64,000 nt of DNA from JAWXBR01 sp034440235 (GTDB lineage: Bacteria; Bacteroidota; Ignavibacteria; Kapaibacteriales; Kapaibacteriaceae): NCBI GenBank assembly GCA_034440235.1, contig JAWXBR010000025.1, positions 62,001 through 126,000 of the forward strand. The letters are read 5' to 3'. Below the pieces are notes generated by a model, which saw nothing but the letters and a program-made list of their open reading frames with translations, was not told the DNA's origin and did not search any database. Every line of letters begins with the position of its first letter. The first letter of the stretch is position 1. Shown one piece after another: positions 1 to 8,870 of this stretch. A program made the position numbers and the translations under genes.

Positions 1-3000
1 GTCCATCTAGTGTTGGCGCCACCATAAAACTTGTAGGCTGTGAAAGAGAGATGAAGAAACGCGGCCCGCATGCATCGACGACGAGCGATCCGTTGACGGG
101 AATGCTGTCTACATATTCGTTCGACCATATAATCACACGTTTGAACATAAACCCCGTACTGTCAGGAATCGAAGACCGTCCGTGTCCGTGCATCACACCA
201 ACAACTCCTGGCGTGCCTAGGGGCGACGCAGAATCTGCAGTGAGGTGAAACAGAACAGACTCTTGCGTCCATGTCATACTCGTCCTACTCCCCATGCCAC
301 CAGCGGTAACCGTGTCGAGAACAAATGGCAGCGACGAAAACACAACCTCGATTGCAACGCTGTCTATGCCCGCTGCCGAAATGTCGTTTTGCCAGTGCAC
401 GGGAACGTTTACAGCATCACCTGGGCCAACTGCATACCTATCGATAAACAAGTGTACTGTGTGTGTTGGTGGGATAAGGGGCACCGTGGCTTCGCCACGG
501 ACAGGGGCTCTGGTTGTTATCTCGCAGAGACCTCGCTCTACGAGCACAATGTCTGAAGTATGAATGCCAGCTTGATGCGGCGCGTAGGTTATGTCAACGG
601 TTACCGTATCACCGGGCTGTAGGACCGTGCCCGCAAGAGTTGCACTTAGTGTCCATTGCGGAATAGCAGGTGTTAACGTCAGACTAATAATCGTACGAGG
701 CTGCGTCGATGGGTTGTAGATCGTAACAGTGCGCACAACTACAACACCTGTATCCATACTACCTACGTCGATACTAGCGGGCTCAATAGCAAGTTTGCCA
801 TTTACTAGAGCCGACTGCGCACGAATGGCGATTACGCCACCACACGTAGCGTCGACAAGCGTGAACTGGGCACCAGAACTTGTAAGCGATGTATTGGCTG
901 GCGTCGATCGCACAACAACTGTAGCAGAATCGTTCGGGGCGATGACAATCGGCCATGTGCCAATGAGTTCGAATCCGCCTTGGACAGTTACATCGAACGG
1001 AGACAGGACTGCAACGTCGTTTGCATTTGCATTACGAACAACAACAACAGAATCTGATGCAGGCTGGCATCCGTCTACGAGACCGAAGTCTATAAGGTTT
1101 TTATCAGAGGTAGGGTTAGAAATCCGATAGTCGCCTGCTAGTGGAATAGATATTGCAGTTGCCAAGTCTTCCGAAACAATTGTAAGTACGGCAGATGCCA
1201 CACCCTGCGTCTGCGGCAGGTACGCGACGACCACGTTTGTTGGTGTATTCGGCTGGAGGGTGAAGGCTGCAATGGGTTGTTCGATTGTGAACGGACCCGT
1301 AACGTCTAGCATAGGTGCCTGCATAGACAGAGGTGTACTTCCGCGCCATGTTAACACGATTGTATCACGTTGCGTAGTAGGCGTACATCGTTGCTCGAAT
1401 GCCAGTGTGCGCTTAGAGATGTCGAGGTCGCGCAACATCGATCGAAAACGTACGGGAATAGAAGCCGATGTCTTACAAGGTACTGTTGCATTTGCTGTTA
1501 ACGTGCCTTGTATGGTGGACTCGCCCTGTGCAACGAACCGTAATTGCACCACGATGCTATCCGATGCTCGAATGGTTGCAGGCAGCGTAGGAACTGTTGT
1601 AATGCTCACAGAAGGCGAAGAAGGTGTAAGCGTAATAGATGAAACAGTTACCACACCAAGACCAACCATTCGCACAACTGCCGTCGATATAATCGTAGAG
1701 CCACTTGTTGTCGAGTCATTAATCGCTGACGGAGTTATCGTAAGCGAAACGTCGTTCACATACCCCTTAATCACAAACGTGTACAACGTGTCGCATGGCG
1801 TAAGCAGAAGTGTTAACGTGTCGGTGAAAGCCCCAAGCGCTGTGGGCGTGTATTGGAAGTTTACTGTGCGTCGTGCTGCCGGCGTCAGGTACCAGACCCC
1901 TGCCGCAAGCCCCTTAACATTCGTTGGCACCATCTTCCACAGCATTGTGCCCATGCGTGAACTAAGGTTGTTGAACTCTATAGAACGAGTTACGATGTTT
2001 CCCAGGCAGACTGTGTCGAGGTTGATAATCGTTGGAGTTGCAGTAACGGTCGGACGTGTTGATGTTATCCGCAACGCGACATGCCACGGTGATTTCTTAC
2101 CTCTCTTGGTAGAGAAATCGTTGTTACTAATAACAAGGTCTGCATTGTCGTCACCCGTTACCAGCGTTGCCATAACTAAGAGCGTATCAGACACACCAAC
2201 GCCGAAGGTTTCTGGAAATGCACGTCTACCACTCAACCAATACAACACTCTAAACGAGGCTGCACCTGGTCCGCCAATCGATATGTCGGTTACGTCTAAT
2301 GGTGCATTGCCCGTGTTTTTAATCGGAATGCGTAGGGTATCACGTCGATTGCACACCATGTCTACAGAACGCGAAGTAATGCTCTCGAGAATTGGCGTGG
2401 TGCCGTAGACGCGTACTGTTATGATTGTGTCGCGGGTGCACGGACCAAGTCTTACTCTAAACTTTGCTTCTATCCATCCTGTGTCGGTTGTTGTGGCTCG
2501 TGCAATCATCTGCACGCCTTCTGGGATTACAGTCAATGGCAGTGGAGTGATGAGAGAAATGTTTGTGTCACCACTAATACGCTGAACCTGAACGATCTGC
2601 TCGTTCCATGGCAACAGCGAACGCCATACGAGTTGCCTGTCTTCTGTAACACCAACACGTGCTGTGTACGATATAAGCGTGTCGCGTGGCACTGCCGATT
2701 TCTCGCGCCTGTCCCCTCGCAGTGTTACGAACAATGTCGTGTCGGGATTTTGAATGTTGATGCGCAGTATGGCGCTATGTGTACCAGAGCGACGAGCCGT
2801 GTATTCGACGATAATTGGAATAGTTGCGCACGACGCTATCGATGGTGGCAACGTACTAACAATGCGGAACAGGTCGGCATCTGTACCTACAATTGTGGCA
2901 GTCCACGTAGAACTAAAGAAGTTTAGATTACGAATGAGAACAGTGTCACGTACAGTCGAGTCTGGGCAAACCAACGAAAATGTAAATGATGTGTCAGACT

Positions 3001-3994
3001 GCGTACGTTTTGGGGGCGCTAGGCGAAAAATACCATCTCCCACAACCCAGCCTGTAGACGCATCCAGGAACGTTATGTCGTCGACATCTGCCCCCTCGAG
3101 GCCGCAGTTCCTTAACTCCCAATTCTGTCCACCGTCGGATGTGTAGTAAACAGAAGCATTAAATCCCGATGCCCATGCAGTAGTAGCATTAACAAGGAAG
3201 GCGCCAAACATTTGCTCGCCTGTTTCTCGGTTACGCCATGTGCTACCGTTATCGACGCTAAAGCGCATTCCTCCACCAGTATAACCCGTACCGCAGTTGT
3301 CGGTTGCAGAAGGGACTAGGAACGACGATCCATAACGTGCTAGCTCTTCATGCCATGGTGCAGTGGTGCCGGTATAACTAAAAACCGTAAAAGTCTGGCC
3401 ATCATCCGTCGATTTCCAGATTGTGCCGTTGCCAACGGCATAGACTTCGTTTGTAGCCATACCCGCGTCCCAGAGGGGATCGGTCAAGTTCGAACGAGCA
3501 ACGCTCGAGTCTACGTAGACATTGAACGATGTTCCACCATCGGTGGTATGCATGAACGTTGCACGTCCGCATCCCCCGCCTGTAAACCACCCGTTATTTG
3601 CGTCTCGGAACCAACCGCCCCACTTCGGAAACACCGGAATTGGAAAGAGCAGTTCGGTCCACGTCGAGCCCCCATTCGTCGACTTAAACGCACCGCATGG
3701 TCCACTGCAATAACCCGTGTTTGCATCGAGAAACTGAATGTACTCTAGGTGGCAATTAGCTTTTATAGAGGTAAGGCCTTGCCATGTTGCGCCGCCATTC
3801 GTGGTTTTAACAATATACCCCTGCCGCTGATCGCAGGCCCAGCCTAGTTGTGTGTTCGACGGAAGAAAGAAAATATCGAGATAGAAGCCAGTGTTGTAAG
3901 GGGCTGCCAACGGCATCTTTTCCCAGCGTTGCGCATAACCCGACCCAGCTCCAAAAAGGAGGCTAAATAGCACCGCTATGGTGATTCGGAGCAT
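1..3994 (-). CDS. Very large secreted surface protein with YCF48/BNR-like repeats and Ig-like modules (C-terminus beyond window)
   Basis: The frame stays open where I read it: the first third, a stretch near the middle, and the last codons at the window edge; about 1,331 codons are visible. It begins MLRITIAVLFSLLFGAGSGYAQ, a signal peptide with a likely cut after AQ. Residues of roughly 25-320 repeat a 'TTNGGATW / STNGGSTW / TSDGGQNW' pattern, typical of YCF48 or BNR beta-propeller blades found in secreted Bacteroidota proteins. After that come repeated Ig-like modules of the 'choice-of-anchor' kind, with phrases such as IPIKNTGNAPLDVTDISIGG. The family often ends in a type IX sorting domain, but that part lies outside the window. 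Several plus-strand open frames opposite it are shadows. Its exact role is unknown; an extracellular or cell-surface location is the firm part. Confidence 0.85.
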   Translation of the reverse strand, partial: MLRITIAVLFSLLFGAGSGYAQRWEKMPLAAPYNTGFYLDIFFLPSNTQLGWACDQRQGYIVKTTNGGATWQGLTSIKANCHLEYIQFLDANTGYCSGPCGAFKSTNGGSTWTELLFPIPVFPKWGGWFRDANNGWFTGGGCGRATFMHTTDGGTSFNVYVDSSVARSNLTDPLWDAGMATNEVYAVGNGTIWKSTDDGQTFTVFSYTGTTAPWHEELARYGSSFLVPSATDNCGTGYTGGGMRFSVDNGSTWRNRETGEQMFGAFLVNATTAWASGFNASVYYTSDGGQNWELRNCGLEGADVDDITFLDASTGWVVGDGIFRLAPPKRTQSDTSFTFSLVCPDSTVRDTVLIRNLNFFSSTWTATIVGTDADLFRIVSTLPPSIASCATIPIIVEYTARRSGTHSAILRINIQNPDTTLFVTLRGDRREKSAVPRDTLISYTARVGVTEDRQLVWRSLLPWNEQIVQVQRISGDTNISLITPLPLTVIPEGVQMIARATTTDTGWIEAKFRVRLGPCTRDTIITVRVYGTTPILESITSRSVDMVCNRRDTLRIPIKNTGNAPLDVTDISIGGPGAASFRVLYWLSGRRAFPETFGVGVSDTLLVMATLVTGDDNADLVISNNDFSTKRGKKSPWHVALRITSTRPTVTATPTIINLDTVCLGNIVTRSIEFNNLSSRMGTMLWKMVPTNVKGLAAGVWYLTPAARRTVNFQYTPTALGAFTDTLTLLLTPCDTLYTFVIKGYVNDVSLTITPSAINDSTTSGSTIISTAVVRMVGLGVVTVSSITLTPSSPSVSITTVPTLPATIRASDSIVVQLRFVAQGESTIQGTLTANATVPCKTSASIPVRFRSMLRDLDISKRTLAFEQRCTPTTQRDTIVLTWRGSTPLSMQAPMLDVTGPFTIEQPIAAFTLQPNTPTNVVVAYLPQTQGVASAVLTIVSEDLATAISIPLAGDYRISNPTSDKNLIDFGLVDGCQPASDSVVVVRNANANDVAVLSPFDVTVQGGFELIGTWPIVIAPNDSATVVVRSTPANTSLTSSGAQFTLVDATCGGVIAIRAQSALVNGKLAIEPASIDVGSMDTGVVVVRTVTIYNPSTQPRTIISLTLTPAIPQWTLSATLAGTVLQPGDTVTVDITYAPHQAGIHTSDIVLVERGLCEITTRAPVRGEATVPLIPPTHTVHLFIDRYAVGPGDAVNVPVHWQNDISAAGIDSVAIEVVFSSLPFVLDTVTAGGMGSRTSMTWTQESVLFHLTADSASPLGTPGVVGVMHGHGRSSIPDSTGFMFKRVIIWSNEYVDSIPVNGSLVVDACGPRFFISLSQPTSFMVAPTLDG

Positions 3995-4069
3995 GGAACC
4001 AGAATCTACGGAAAACTACGTCACTAGGGTCGCATTAACGGCTTAACTAAGCCATTGCCGAAGATTACG

Positions 4070-5341
4070 TTACGACCGGCGGAACGTGTCTGCGCGAGAC
4101 GGACTTGTGCTCACCCATGTTACCGAGGTTTCGAGCAATTCTTCGACCTTGACGATGTAAGCGCGAGCTTCTTCGGGTAGTTCTGCGAATGAAGCTATGC
4201 CTTCGATAGAGCTATTCCAGCCACGAAGGGTTATGTAGGCACACTCTACGCGTTCGAGGGTGCGAGGGTCGGCAGGAAAGTGCTTGAGTGACTTTCCATC
4301 GAGTAAGTATGCAGTGCAAATGCGGAGTTCGTCGAGCACTCCAAGCACATCGAGCTTGGTAAGAGCGATTTCGGAAATGCCGTTCACCATTATCGAATAT
4401 CGCAGTGCCGGAATGTCAAGCCAACCACACCTGCGGTCACGTCCGGTGGTTGTGCCCACTTCATGTCCTTCGTCGCGGATTAGGTCGCCCGTTGCGTCGG
4501 AGAGTTCTGTTGGGAACGGACCGTTGCCAACGCGCGTGCTGTAGGCCTTGACGACACCAAGGACGCTTGTAATAGATGTCGGAGGAATGCCGAGTCCGGT
4601 ACAGGCCCCGCCCGACGTCGGATTCGAGCTCGTCACAAAAGGATACGTACCGTGATCCATATCGAGAAGAGCCCCTTGTGCCCCTTCGGCAAGAATTGTT
4701 TTTCCCTGCTTTATAGCATTGTTTAGCAATGCCGTTGTATCGGTGATGTAGGGGTCGATGCGTGTGTCGAAGAGTTGATACTCGTCTATGATGCTATCGA
4801 TGTCGAGAGGCACTTCGCCATAGAGTGCTTTTAGGACCTGGTTTGTCTCTTCGAGGTTCGCGCGCAGTTTTTCTGCCATTACATCGCGGTCGAGGAGGTC
4901 GACGATGCGGATGCCGCGGCGGCTTGCTTTGTCGATGTATGCCGGACCAATCCCACGTCCAGTTGTACCGATGCTCCCGGCCTGCTTCTCGCGGGCTTGG
5001 TCGAGCATCTTGTGGTATGGCATAATAAGGTGTGCGCGGTGCGAAATATGCAGACGTCCCGTAATGCTAACGCCCATGCCTTCGAGCATCTGGATTTCTT
5101 CCATCAATGCAACGGGGTCTATAACAACGCCGTTGCCAATAACGCACTGCGATACTGGGTTCAGAATTCCAGAGGGAATGAGATGCAGAATGTACTTTGT
5201 GGTGCCATGGACAATGGTGTGTCCGGCATTGGCACCGCCCTGATAGCGGGCAACGATGTCGGCGTTTTCGCTGAGCAGATCAACGATTTTGCCTTTTCCT
5301 TCATCGCCCCACTGTGAACCAACGATGACAGTAACGCTCAT
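4070..5341 (-). CDS. purA: Adenylosuccinate synthetase
   Basis: It joins IMP and aspartate using GTP to make adenylosuccinate, the first committed step from IMP to AMP, in the cytoplasm. The 423-residue product is close to the usual family length of about 430. The N-terminal signature VIVGSQWGDEGKGKIVD carries the catalytic Asp and the P-loop-like segment, and ANAGHTIV supplies the second catalytic His. Further family blocks are GTTGRGIGPAYIDKASRRGI near residue 130 and GTTTGRDRRCGWLD near residue 300, which belongs to the substrate-binding loop. The ATG overlaps the stop of the STAS gene upstream by four bases, so it is probably the last gene of a secD-secF-STAS-purA transcript. No recognisable terminator follows. 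Confidence 0.97.
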   Translation of the reverse strand: MSVTVIVGSQWGDEGKGKIVDLLSENADIVARYQGGANAGHTIVHGTTKYILHLIPSGILNPVSQCVIGNGVVIDPVALMEEIQMLEGMGVSITGRLHISHRAHLIMPYHKMLDQAREKQAGSIGTTGRGIGPAYIDKASRRGIRIVDLLDRDVMAEKLRANLEETNQVLKALYGEVPLDIDSIIDEYQLFDTRIDPYITDTTALLNNAIKQGKTILAEGAQGALLDMDHGTYPFVTSSNPTSGGACTGLGIPPTSITSVLGVVKAYSTRVGNGPFPTELSDATGDLIRDEGHEVGTTTGRDRRCGWLDIPALRYSIMVNGISEIALTKLDVLGVLDELRICTAYLLDGKSLKHFPADPRTLERVECAYITLRGWNSSIEGIASFAELPEEARAYIVKVEELLETSVTWVSTSPSRADTFRRS

Positions 5342-5679
5342 TTGGAGTCCAGTGCAGACTCTACGCTTGCACTGATAGTAAAGACAGAAGTAAGGTGTGT
5401 CATGTCGAGAAGTGACATCACTTTTTCTGGAACGTCGGCGAGTACAAGTGCCACTTCGGATTTACTCAGCGTTGTTAGCGAGCTTACGAGCATGCCGAGT
5501 CCGGAGCTGTTCATAATGCGAACCTTGCCCAGATCGAACACAACTGTGCGACATCCCTGCGCTACGCGGTTGCGTAGCTCGCTTGCTAATTCTACTGCTT
5601 CGGGTCCGCCGAGCACTTGCTCTGCAAATGTCACGACGGACGTCGACTCGTTAGGCTGAGTGGTTGTTAAGGCACTCAT
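5338..5679 (-). CDS. STAS-domain protein, anti-sigma factor antagonist type
   Basis: A single STAS domain fills the 113 residues. The core segment VVFDLGKVRIMNSSGLGMLV matches the SpoIIAA-type loop, in which a Ser of the 'DSSGLG' motif is phosphorylated by a partner kinase. Here the Asp is Asn, but both serines are kept. Proteins of this family bind an anti-sigma kinase or act in partner-switching; some have other regulatory roles. No kinase or phosphatase partner is visible nearby. Its start overlaps the secF stop by one base and its stop overlaps the purA ATG by four, so its translation is coupled to Sec and purine genes. The link between these functions is not known. Confidence 0.85.
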   Translation of the reverse strand: MSALTTTQPNESTSVVTFAEQVLGGPEAVELASELRNRVAQGCRTVVFDLGKVRIMNSSGLGMLVSSLTTLSKSEVALVLADVPEKVMSLLDMTHLTSVFTISASVESALDSK

Positions 5680-6623
5680 TACACCTTGGCTGTACGGGTA
5701 ACAGAACCAACGTTTTTGTGCTTGACGCGATCGGTGTACCAGATTACGAATGATGTTGCGATGTAGATAGATGAGTACGTTCCGATGACGATGCCGATGA
5801 ACATCGTGAATGCAAAGCCTTCGAGAACGCTGCCGCCAAAGAACACCATCACAAGCAGCGCTGCAAGTACAGACACACCTGTGAGGATGGTACGACTAAG
5901 CGTTTCGTTCAAGCTTAGGTTTACCAACGCCGACAGCGACATGCCTTTGTGTTTTTCGCGGTTCTCACGAATACGGTCGAACACAACCACCTTGTCATTG
6001 ATAGAGTAACCAATGATGGTGAGGTAAGCAGCGATCGAATTGATGTTGAGTTCGAGGTTCAACCATCCCAGCTTGTTAAACAGGACCGAGATAACAAAAG
6101 CCATAAGCACATCGTGCAACAGAGCCACGATAGAGCCGAGTCCGAACACCCACTCAAACCTCAGCGTCACAAACAACATAATGGCAAGGAATGCCACACT
6201 CAACGCAATGATGGAGTCTCGAAAGAGTTCGTTGGAAATTTTCTTTTCAACGTTATCAGCACCGAGAAGCTCGACCGTCTCTTTAGGGAAACGCTGGCGC
6301 AGTTCATTTACGATCTGAGCAGACACTTGCGAAGCTTGGCCTGTCGATTGAATACGTATCAGGTATTGGCCAGCACCACCGAACGTTTTGATTTCAGCAT
6401 CGCGGTATCCAATGGCGCCAAGGGCGCTACGGACATCTTCTTGCTGAACTGTCTGTTGGCGAAATGCCACTTTGATTTCTGTACCACCTTCGAAATCGAT
6501 ACCGTAGTCGATACCAAGGATGAATACAAGGATCAGGCCGACCACGTTCACAACAATTGATGTCATGAAGAACAGGTTGCGACGCGATACAAAATCGACG
6601 TTTGTTTTTTTAATCAGATCCAT
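5679..6623 (-). CDS. secF: Protein translocase subunit SecF
   Basis: SecF pairs with SecD in the inner membrane and uses the proton gradient to help pull exported proteins through SecYEG. The 314-residue product starts with a membrane helix around residues 15-40 (RRNLFFMTSIVVNVVGLILV). The periplasmic entry carries the family motif LGIDYGIDFEGGTEI. The C-terminal half has five further helices, with IAAYLTIIGYSINDKVVVFDRIRE near residue 200 as the hallmark segment. It lies nine bases after secD and overlaps the STAS gene by one base. The length and motifs are standard. Confidence 0.97.
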   Translation of the reverse strand: MDLIKKTNVDFVSRRNLFFMTSIVVNVVGLILVFILGIDYGIDFEGGTEIKVAFRQQTVQQEDVRSALGAIGYRDAEIKTFGGAGQYLIRIQSTGQASQVSAQIVNELRQRFPKETVELLGADNVEKKISNELFRDSIIALSVAFLAIMLFVTLRFEWVFGLGSIVALLHDVLMAFVISVLFNKLGWLNLELNINSIAAYLTIIGYSINDKVVVFDRIRENREKHKGMSLSALVNLSLNETLSRTILTGVSVLAALLVMVFFGGSVLEGFAFTMFIGIVIGTYSSIYIATSFVIWYTDRVKHKNVGSVTRTAKV

Positions 6624-6632
6624 TGTAGTTCC

Positions 6633-8741
6633 TTAGGCCGTCACTGGCTTCTTTGTTTGACCGAAGTTGAACGTGGTGGCACCACGGGCAATAGCCAGTT
6701 CGAAAATTGCGCGCGTAACAACAACTGCACTAAAGAGTGTCATAAGCACACCGATGATCAACGTCAGGGCGAAGCCCTTTACAGGACCGGTACCGAGGAA
6801 GTAGAGAACAAGACCAGAAAGCAAGTGTGTTACGTTCGAATCGAAAATTGCACTCCAAGCCTTCGCATAACCTTGGTCTACAGCAGTCTTAAGATTACGT
6901 CCGGCATACAACTCCTCTCGAATACGCTCGAAGATGAGGATGTTCGCATCCACTGCCATGGCAGTAGAAAGTATAAGACCTGCTATACCTGGGAGTGTAA
7001 TCGTTCCGCCAAAGGCGGCCAAACCAGCAACTACAAGCAATACGTTCATCAGCAACGCAACGTCAGCAACCGCACCACCTACAGAGTAGTAGGCAAGCAT
7101 GAATAGAATGACGAGTGCGAAAGAGATTAACGACGATGTAACACCACGACGAATCGAATCTTCACCAAGCGAAGGTCCAACGACACGTTCTTCGATGATG
7201 CGAACTGGAGCCTTCAACGCTCCGGCCTTTAGAATTACGGCGAGGAGATTTGCTTCTGCCTGGTTCGCCATCCCAGTGATTTGTGAACGACCACCGGTGA
7301 TTTTGTCTTGAATGGTTGGGGCTGTGTATACCTGCGAGTCGAGAACAACAGCGACTTGCTTACCAATGTTTGCGCCTGTTATCTGCGCCCATTTTTCAGA
7401 ACCGACATCATCCATGTCCATAAGAACCATCGGACGATTCGCTGTTTGGTCGAAGCTCTGGTATGCGTCGCGGATTACTTCGCCTGTTAGTTCGGTTTCT
7501 GCCGCCAGTGTAAAGATTTCATAAATTTGTTTATCGGTAGCGACTGGTTCTTTCGTTTCAATCGGCTTTGCCGCCATGAGAACGACGAAGTCTGAGGGCA
7601 TCACGCGCTTGATATCAGCACGCGTTAGAATACGCCTAATCTTCGACACGCTCGCACCGTCGGTGTAGAGTCTGTATTCAATTTTATCAGGAAGTCGTCC
7701 GGGTACAATTGCACCAAGTGTTACCGGCTCTTGCTGTCCCTCTATATTAATAGAGATAAGCGATGTAAACGGATGGTCGAGCTTAAAGCGACGTGTAGCT
7801 TCTTCTTGTGGAAGACCTGCATACGGGTCACTCGTATCCGACTTTGCCGAATCTGCACGTGTACTATCGGTTTTTGTAGAATCGACGACGGCTGGCTTCT
7901 TCTTAGTACCGTCAGCTTTTGCAATGTTCTTCTTTGAGCTATCTGCCTTTGCGATGCTCTTGCTTACGCTGTCGGCTTTTGCCTTTGTAACCGAATCTGC
8001 CGACGGAGCTGCGGTTATCGCTTCACCGCGCAAAATTTTGTCGACAAGGAACATCGATGTAATAACATCGCGGCTAAGAATTACGCGCTTGAACTCAAGA
8101 CGAGCCTGACCTTGAATAAGGTTGCGAATTTCTTTTTCGTCCTTTACATCCGGAAGCTCGAGCAGAATGCGACGTGCCCCTTGCTTCTGAATTACCGCTT
8201 CGGCAACTTCGAACTTGTTAATACGCTGCTTCATTACCTCTAGCGCCTGGTCGATGGCTTCGTCTACATCGTCCTTCAGTTGGTCTTCAATTGCCTGCTC
8301 GGTGATATCTGCTGTATTCGACAAAGCAGAGAAGTAGTTCAGCAGGTTTTTGCCCTTGGCTTTGAAGTTCTTCAGGAACACCTGTAGCACATCAACATCA
8401 GAGTTATCGGTCTCTTTACGTGTCTGTTCTATGATTGCCAAGAAGTCGTCATCGACCGAAGCCGGTTCCGCCGATTCTTCAATCAGCTTCAGCACGTCTA
8501 CTTCGAGCGTTACGTACATGCCGCCGCGCAAGTCAAGACCAAGCTTCATACGGTCTTTTTTCGCCGAGGCGAAAGACTCGTTGTGCGACTGATCCCATGC
8601 ATCCAGAGCTACAGAGTCGCCAGCTACTTGCTGACGCTCTTTATCGAGTCTGTAATAATTGTATGTAGGCCAAAGTATAGTAGCGGCAACCAGAATCGGT
8701 ACCACGATATAGAGCCATTTAACGATGTTGTTCTGTTTCAA
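6633..8741 (-). CDS. secD: Protein translocase subunit SecD with a low-complexity insert
   Basis: Partner of SecF. The 702-residue product opens with a membrane helix (residues 8-26) followed by LGLDLRGGMYVTLEVD near residue 68, the SecD hallmark. Residues 170-220 form the first periplasmic domain (MKQRINKFEVAEAVIQKQGA). The C-terminal half holds the five-helix RND-type bundle with AMAVDANILIFERIREEL. Residues of about 246-305 are an unusual charged, low-complexity stretch built from K/A-D-S/T repeats that ordinary SecD lacks. The start codon is TTG. An upstream ATG lies in another frame and touches the ribosome site directly, while GGAGG sits five bases before the TTG. Confidence 0.96.
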   Translation of the reverse strand: MKQNNIVKWLYIVVPILVAATILWPTYNYYRLDKERQQVAGDSVALDAWDQSHNESFASAKKDRMKLGLDLRGGMYVTLEVDVLKLIEESAEPASVDDDFLAIIEQTRKETDNSDVDVLQVFLKNFKAKGKNLLNYFSALSNTADITEQAIEDQLKDDVDEAIDQALEVMKQRINKFEVAEAVIQKQGARRILLELPDVKDEKEIRNLIQGQARLEFKRVILSRDVITSMFLVDKILRGEAITAAPSADSVTKAKADSVSKSIAKADSSKKNIAKADGTKKKPAVVDSTKTDSTRADSAKSDTSDPYAGLPQEEATRRFKLDHPFTSLISINIEGQQEPVTLGAIVPGRLPDKIEYRLYTDGASVSKIRRILTRADIKRVMPSDFVVLMAAKPIETKEPVATDKQIYEIFTLAAETELTGEVIRDAYQSFDQTANRPMVLMDMDDVGSEKWAQITGANIGKQVAVVLDSQVYTAPTIQDKITGGRSQITGMANQAEANLLAVILKAGALKAPVRIIEERVVGPSLGEDSIRRGVTSSLISFALVILFMLAYYSVGGAVADVALLMNVLLVVAGLAAFGGTITLPGIAGLILSTAMAVDANILIFERIREELYAGRNLKTAVDQGYAKAWSAIFDSNVTHLLSGLVLYFLGTGPVKGFALTLIIGVLMTLFSAVVVTRAIFELAIARGATTFNFGQTKKPVTA
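7827..8006 (-). repeat. KADS-type low-complexity insert within secD
   Basis: About 60 codons encode degenerate repeats of the type K-A-D-S-x-x-K (for example KAKADSVSKSIAKADSSK). The stretch lies in the periplasmic part between the first domain and the segment that starts DPYAGLPQEEATRRF. It is rich in Lys, Asp, Ala, Ser and Thr and has no hydrophobic core, so it is probably disordered. The flanking SecD domains read through in frame. It looks like expansion of a short coding repeat. Confidence 0.8.
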
Positions 8742-8743
8742 GC

Positions 8744-8750
8744 ATTCCTC
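8744..8750 (-). promoter_or_regulatory. Strong ribosome binding site deciding the TTG start of secD
   Basis: On the minus strand a GGAGGA core is followed by ATGC and then TTG AAA CAG. The TTG is in the SecD frame, while the ATG is out of frame and too close to the site. The spacing from GGAGG to TTG is five bases. This supports the TTG as the true start. Confidence 0.65.
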
Positions 8751-8808
8751 CGTCGTTCAAAACTGCGCCGTCCGCCCCTAACCATGGCAAGGGGTCGACA
8801 CAAGGACG

Positions 8809-8816
8809 CAAATATA
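8809..8816 (-). promoter_or_regulatory. Candidate Bacteroidota-type -7 element (TATATTTG) for the secDF operon
   Basis: Read on the minus strand the eight bases are TATATTTG, an exact match to TAnnTTTG, the -7 consensus for the primary sigma factor of Bacteroidota. It would give a leader of roughly 60 bases before secD. No clear -33 TTTG was seen. The identical octamer precedes two other genes in the window. Confidence 0.4.
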
Positions 8817-8870
8817 AGGCAGGACGCTGTTCTGACCATCGTTAAAGAAACGGTCGGCCTTTGACGGCCT

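Noticed and set aside
1260..2408. A 382-codon plus-strand open frame with no clear features
   Set aside because: It lies opposite the large surface-protein gene, whose minus-strand frame carries recognisable domains. The plus frame has no signature, ribosome site or sensible composition.
4040..4053. A small hairpin (GGCTTA-TAAGCC) after purA taken as a terminator
   Set aside because: The stem is only six base pairs with a two-base loop, and no T-run follows on the minus strand.
8742..8870. Direct repeats of ggcctttgac/ggcctttagc as a terminator of the sorting-domain gene
   Set aside because: They are direct and not inverted repeats, so no stable stem forms, and there is no T-run.
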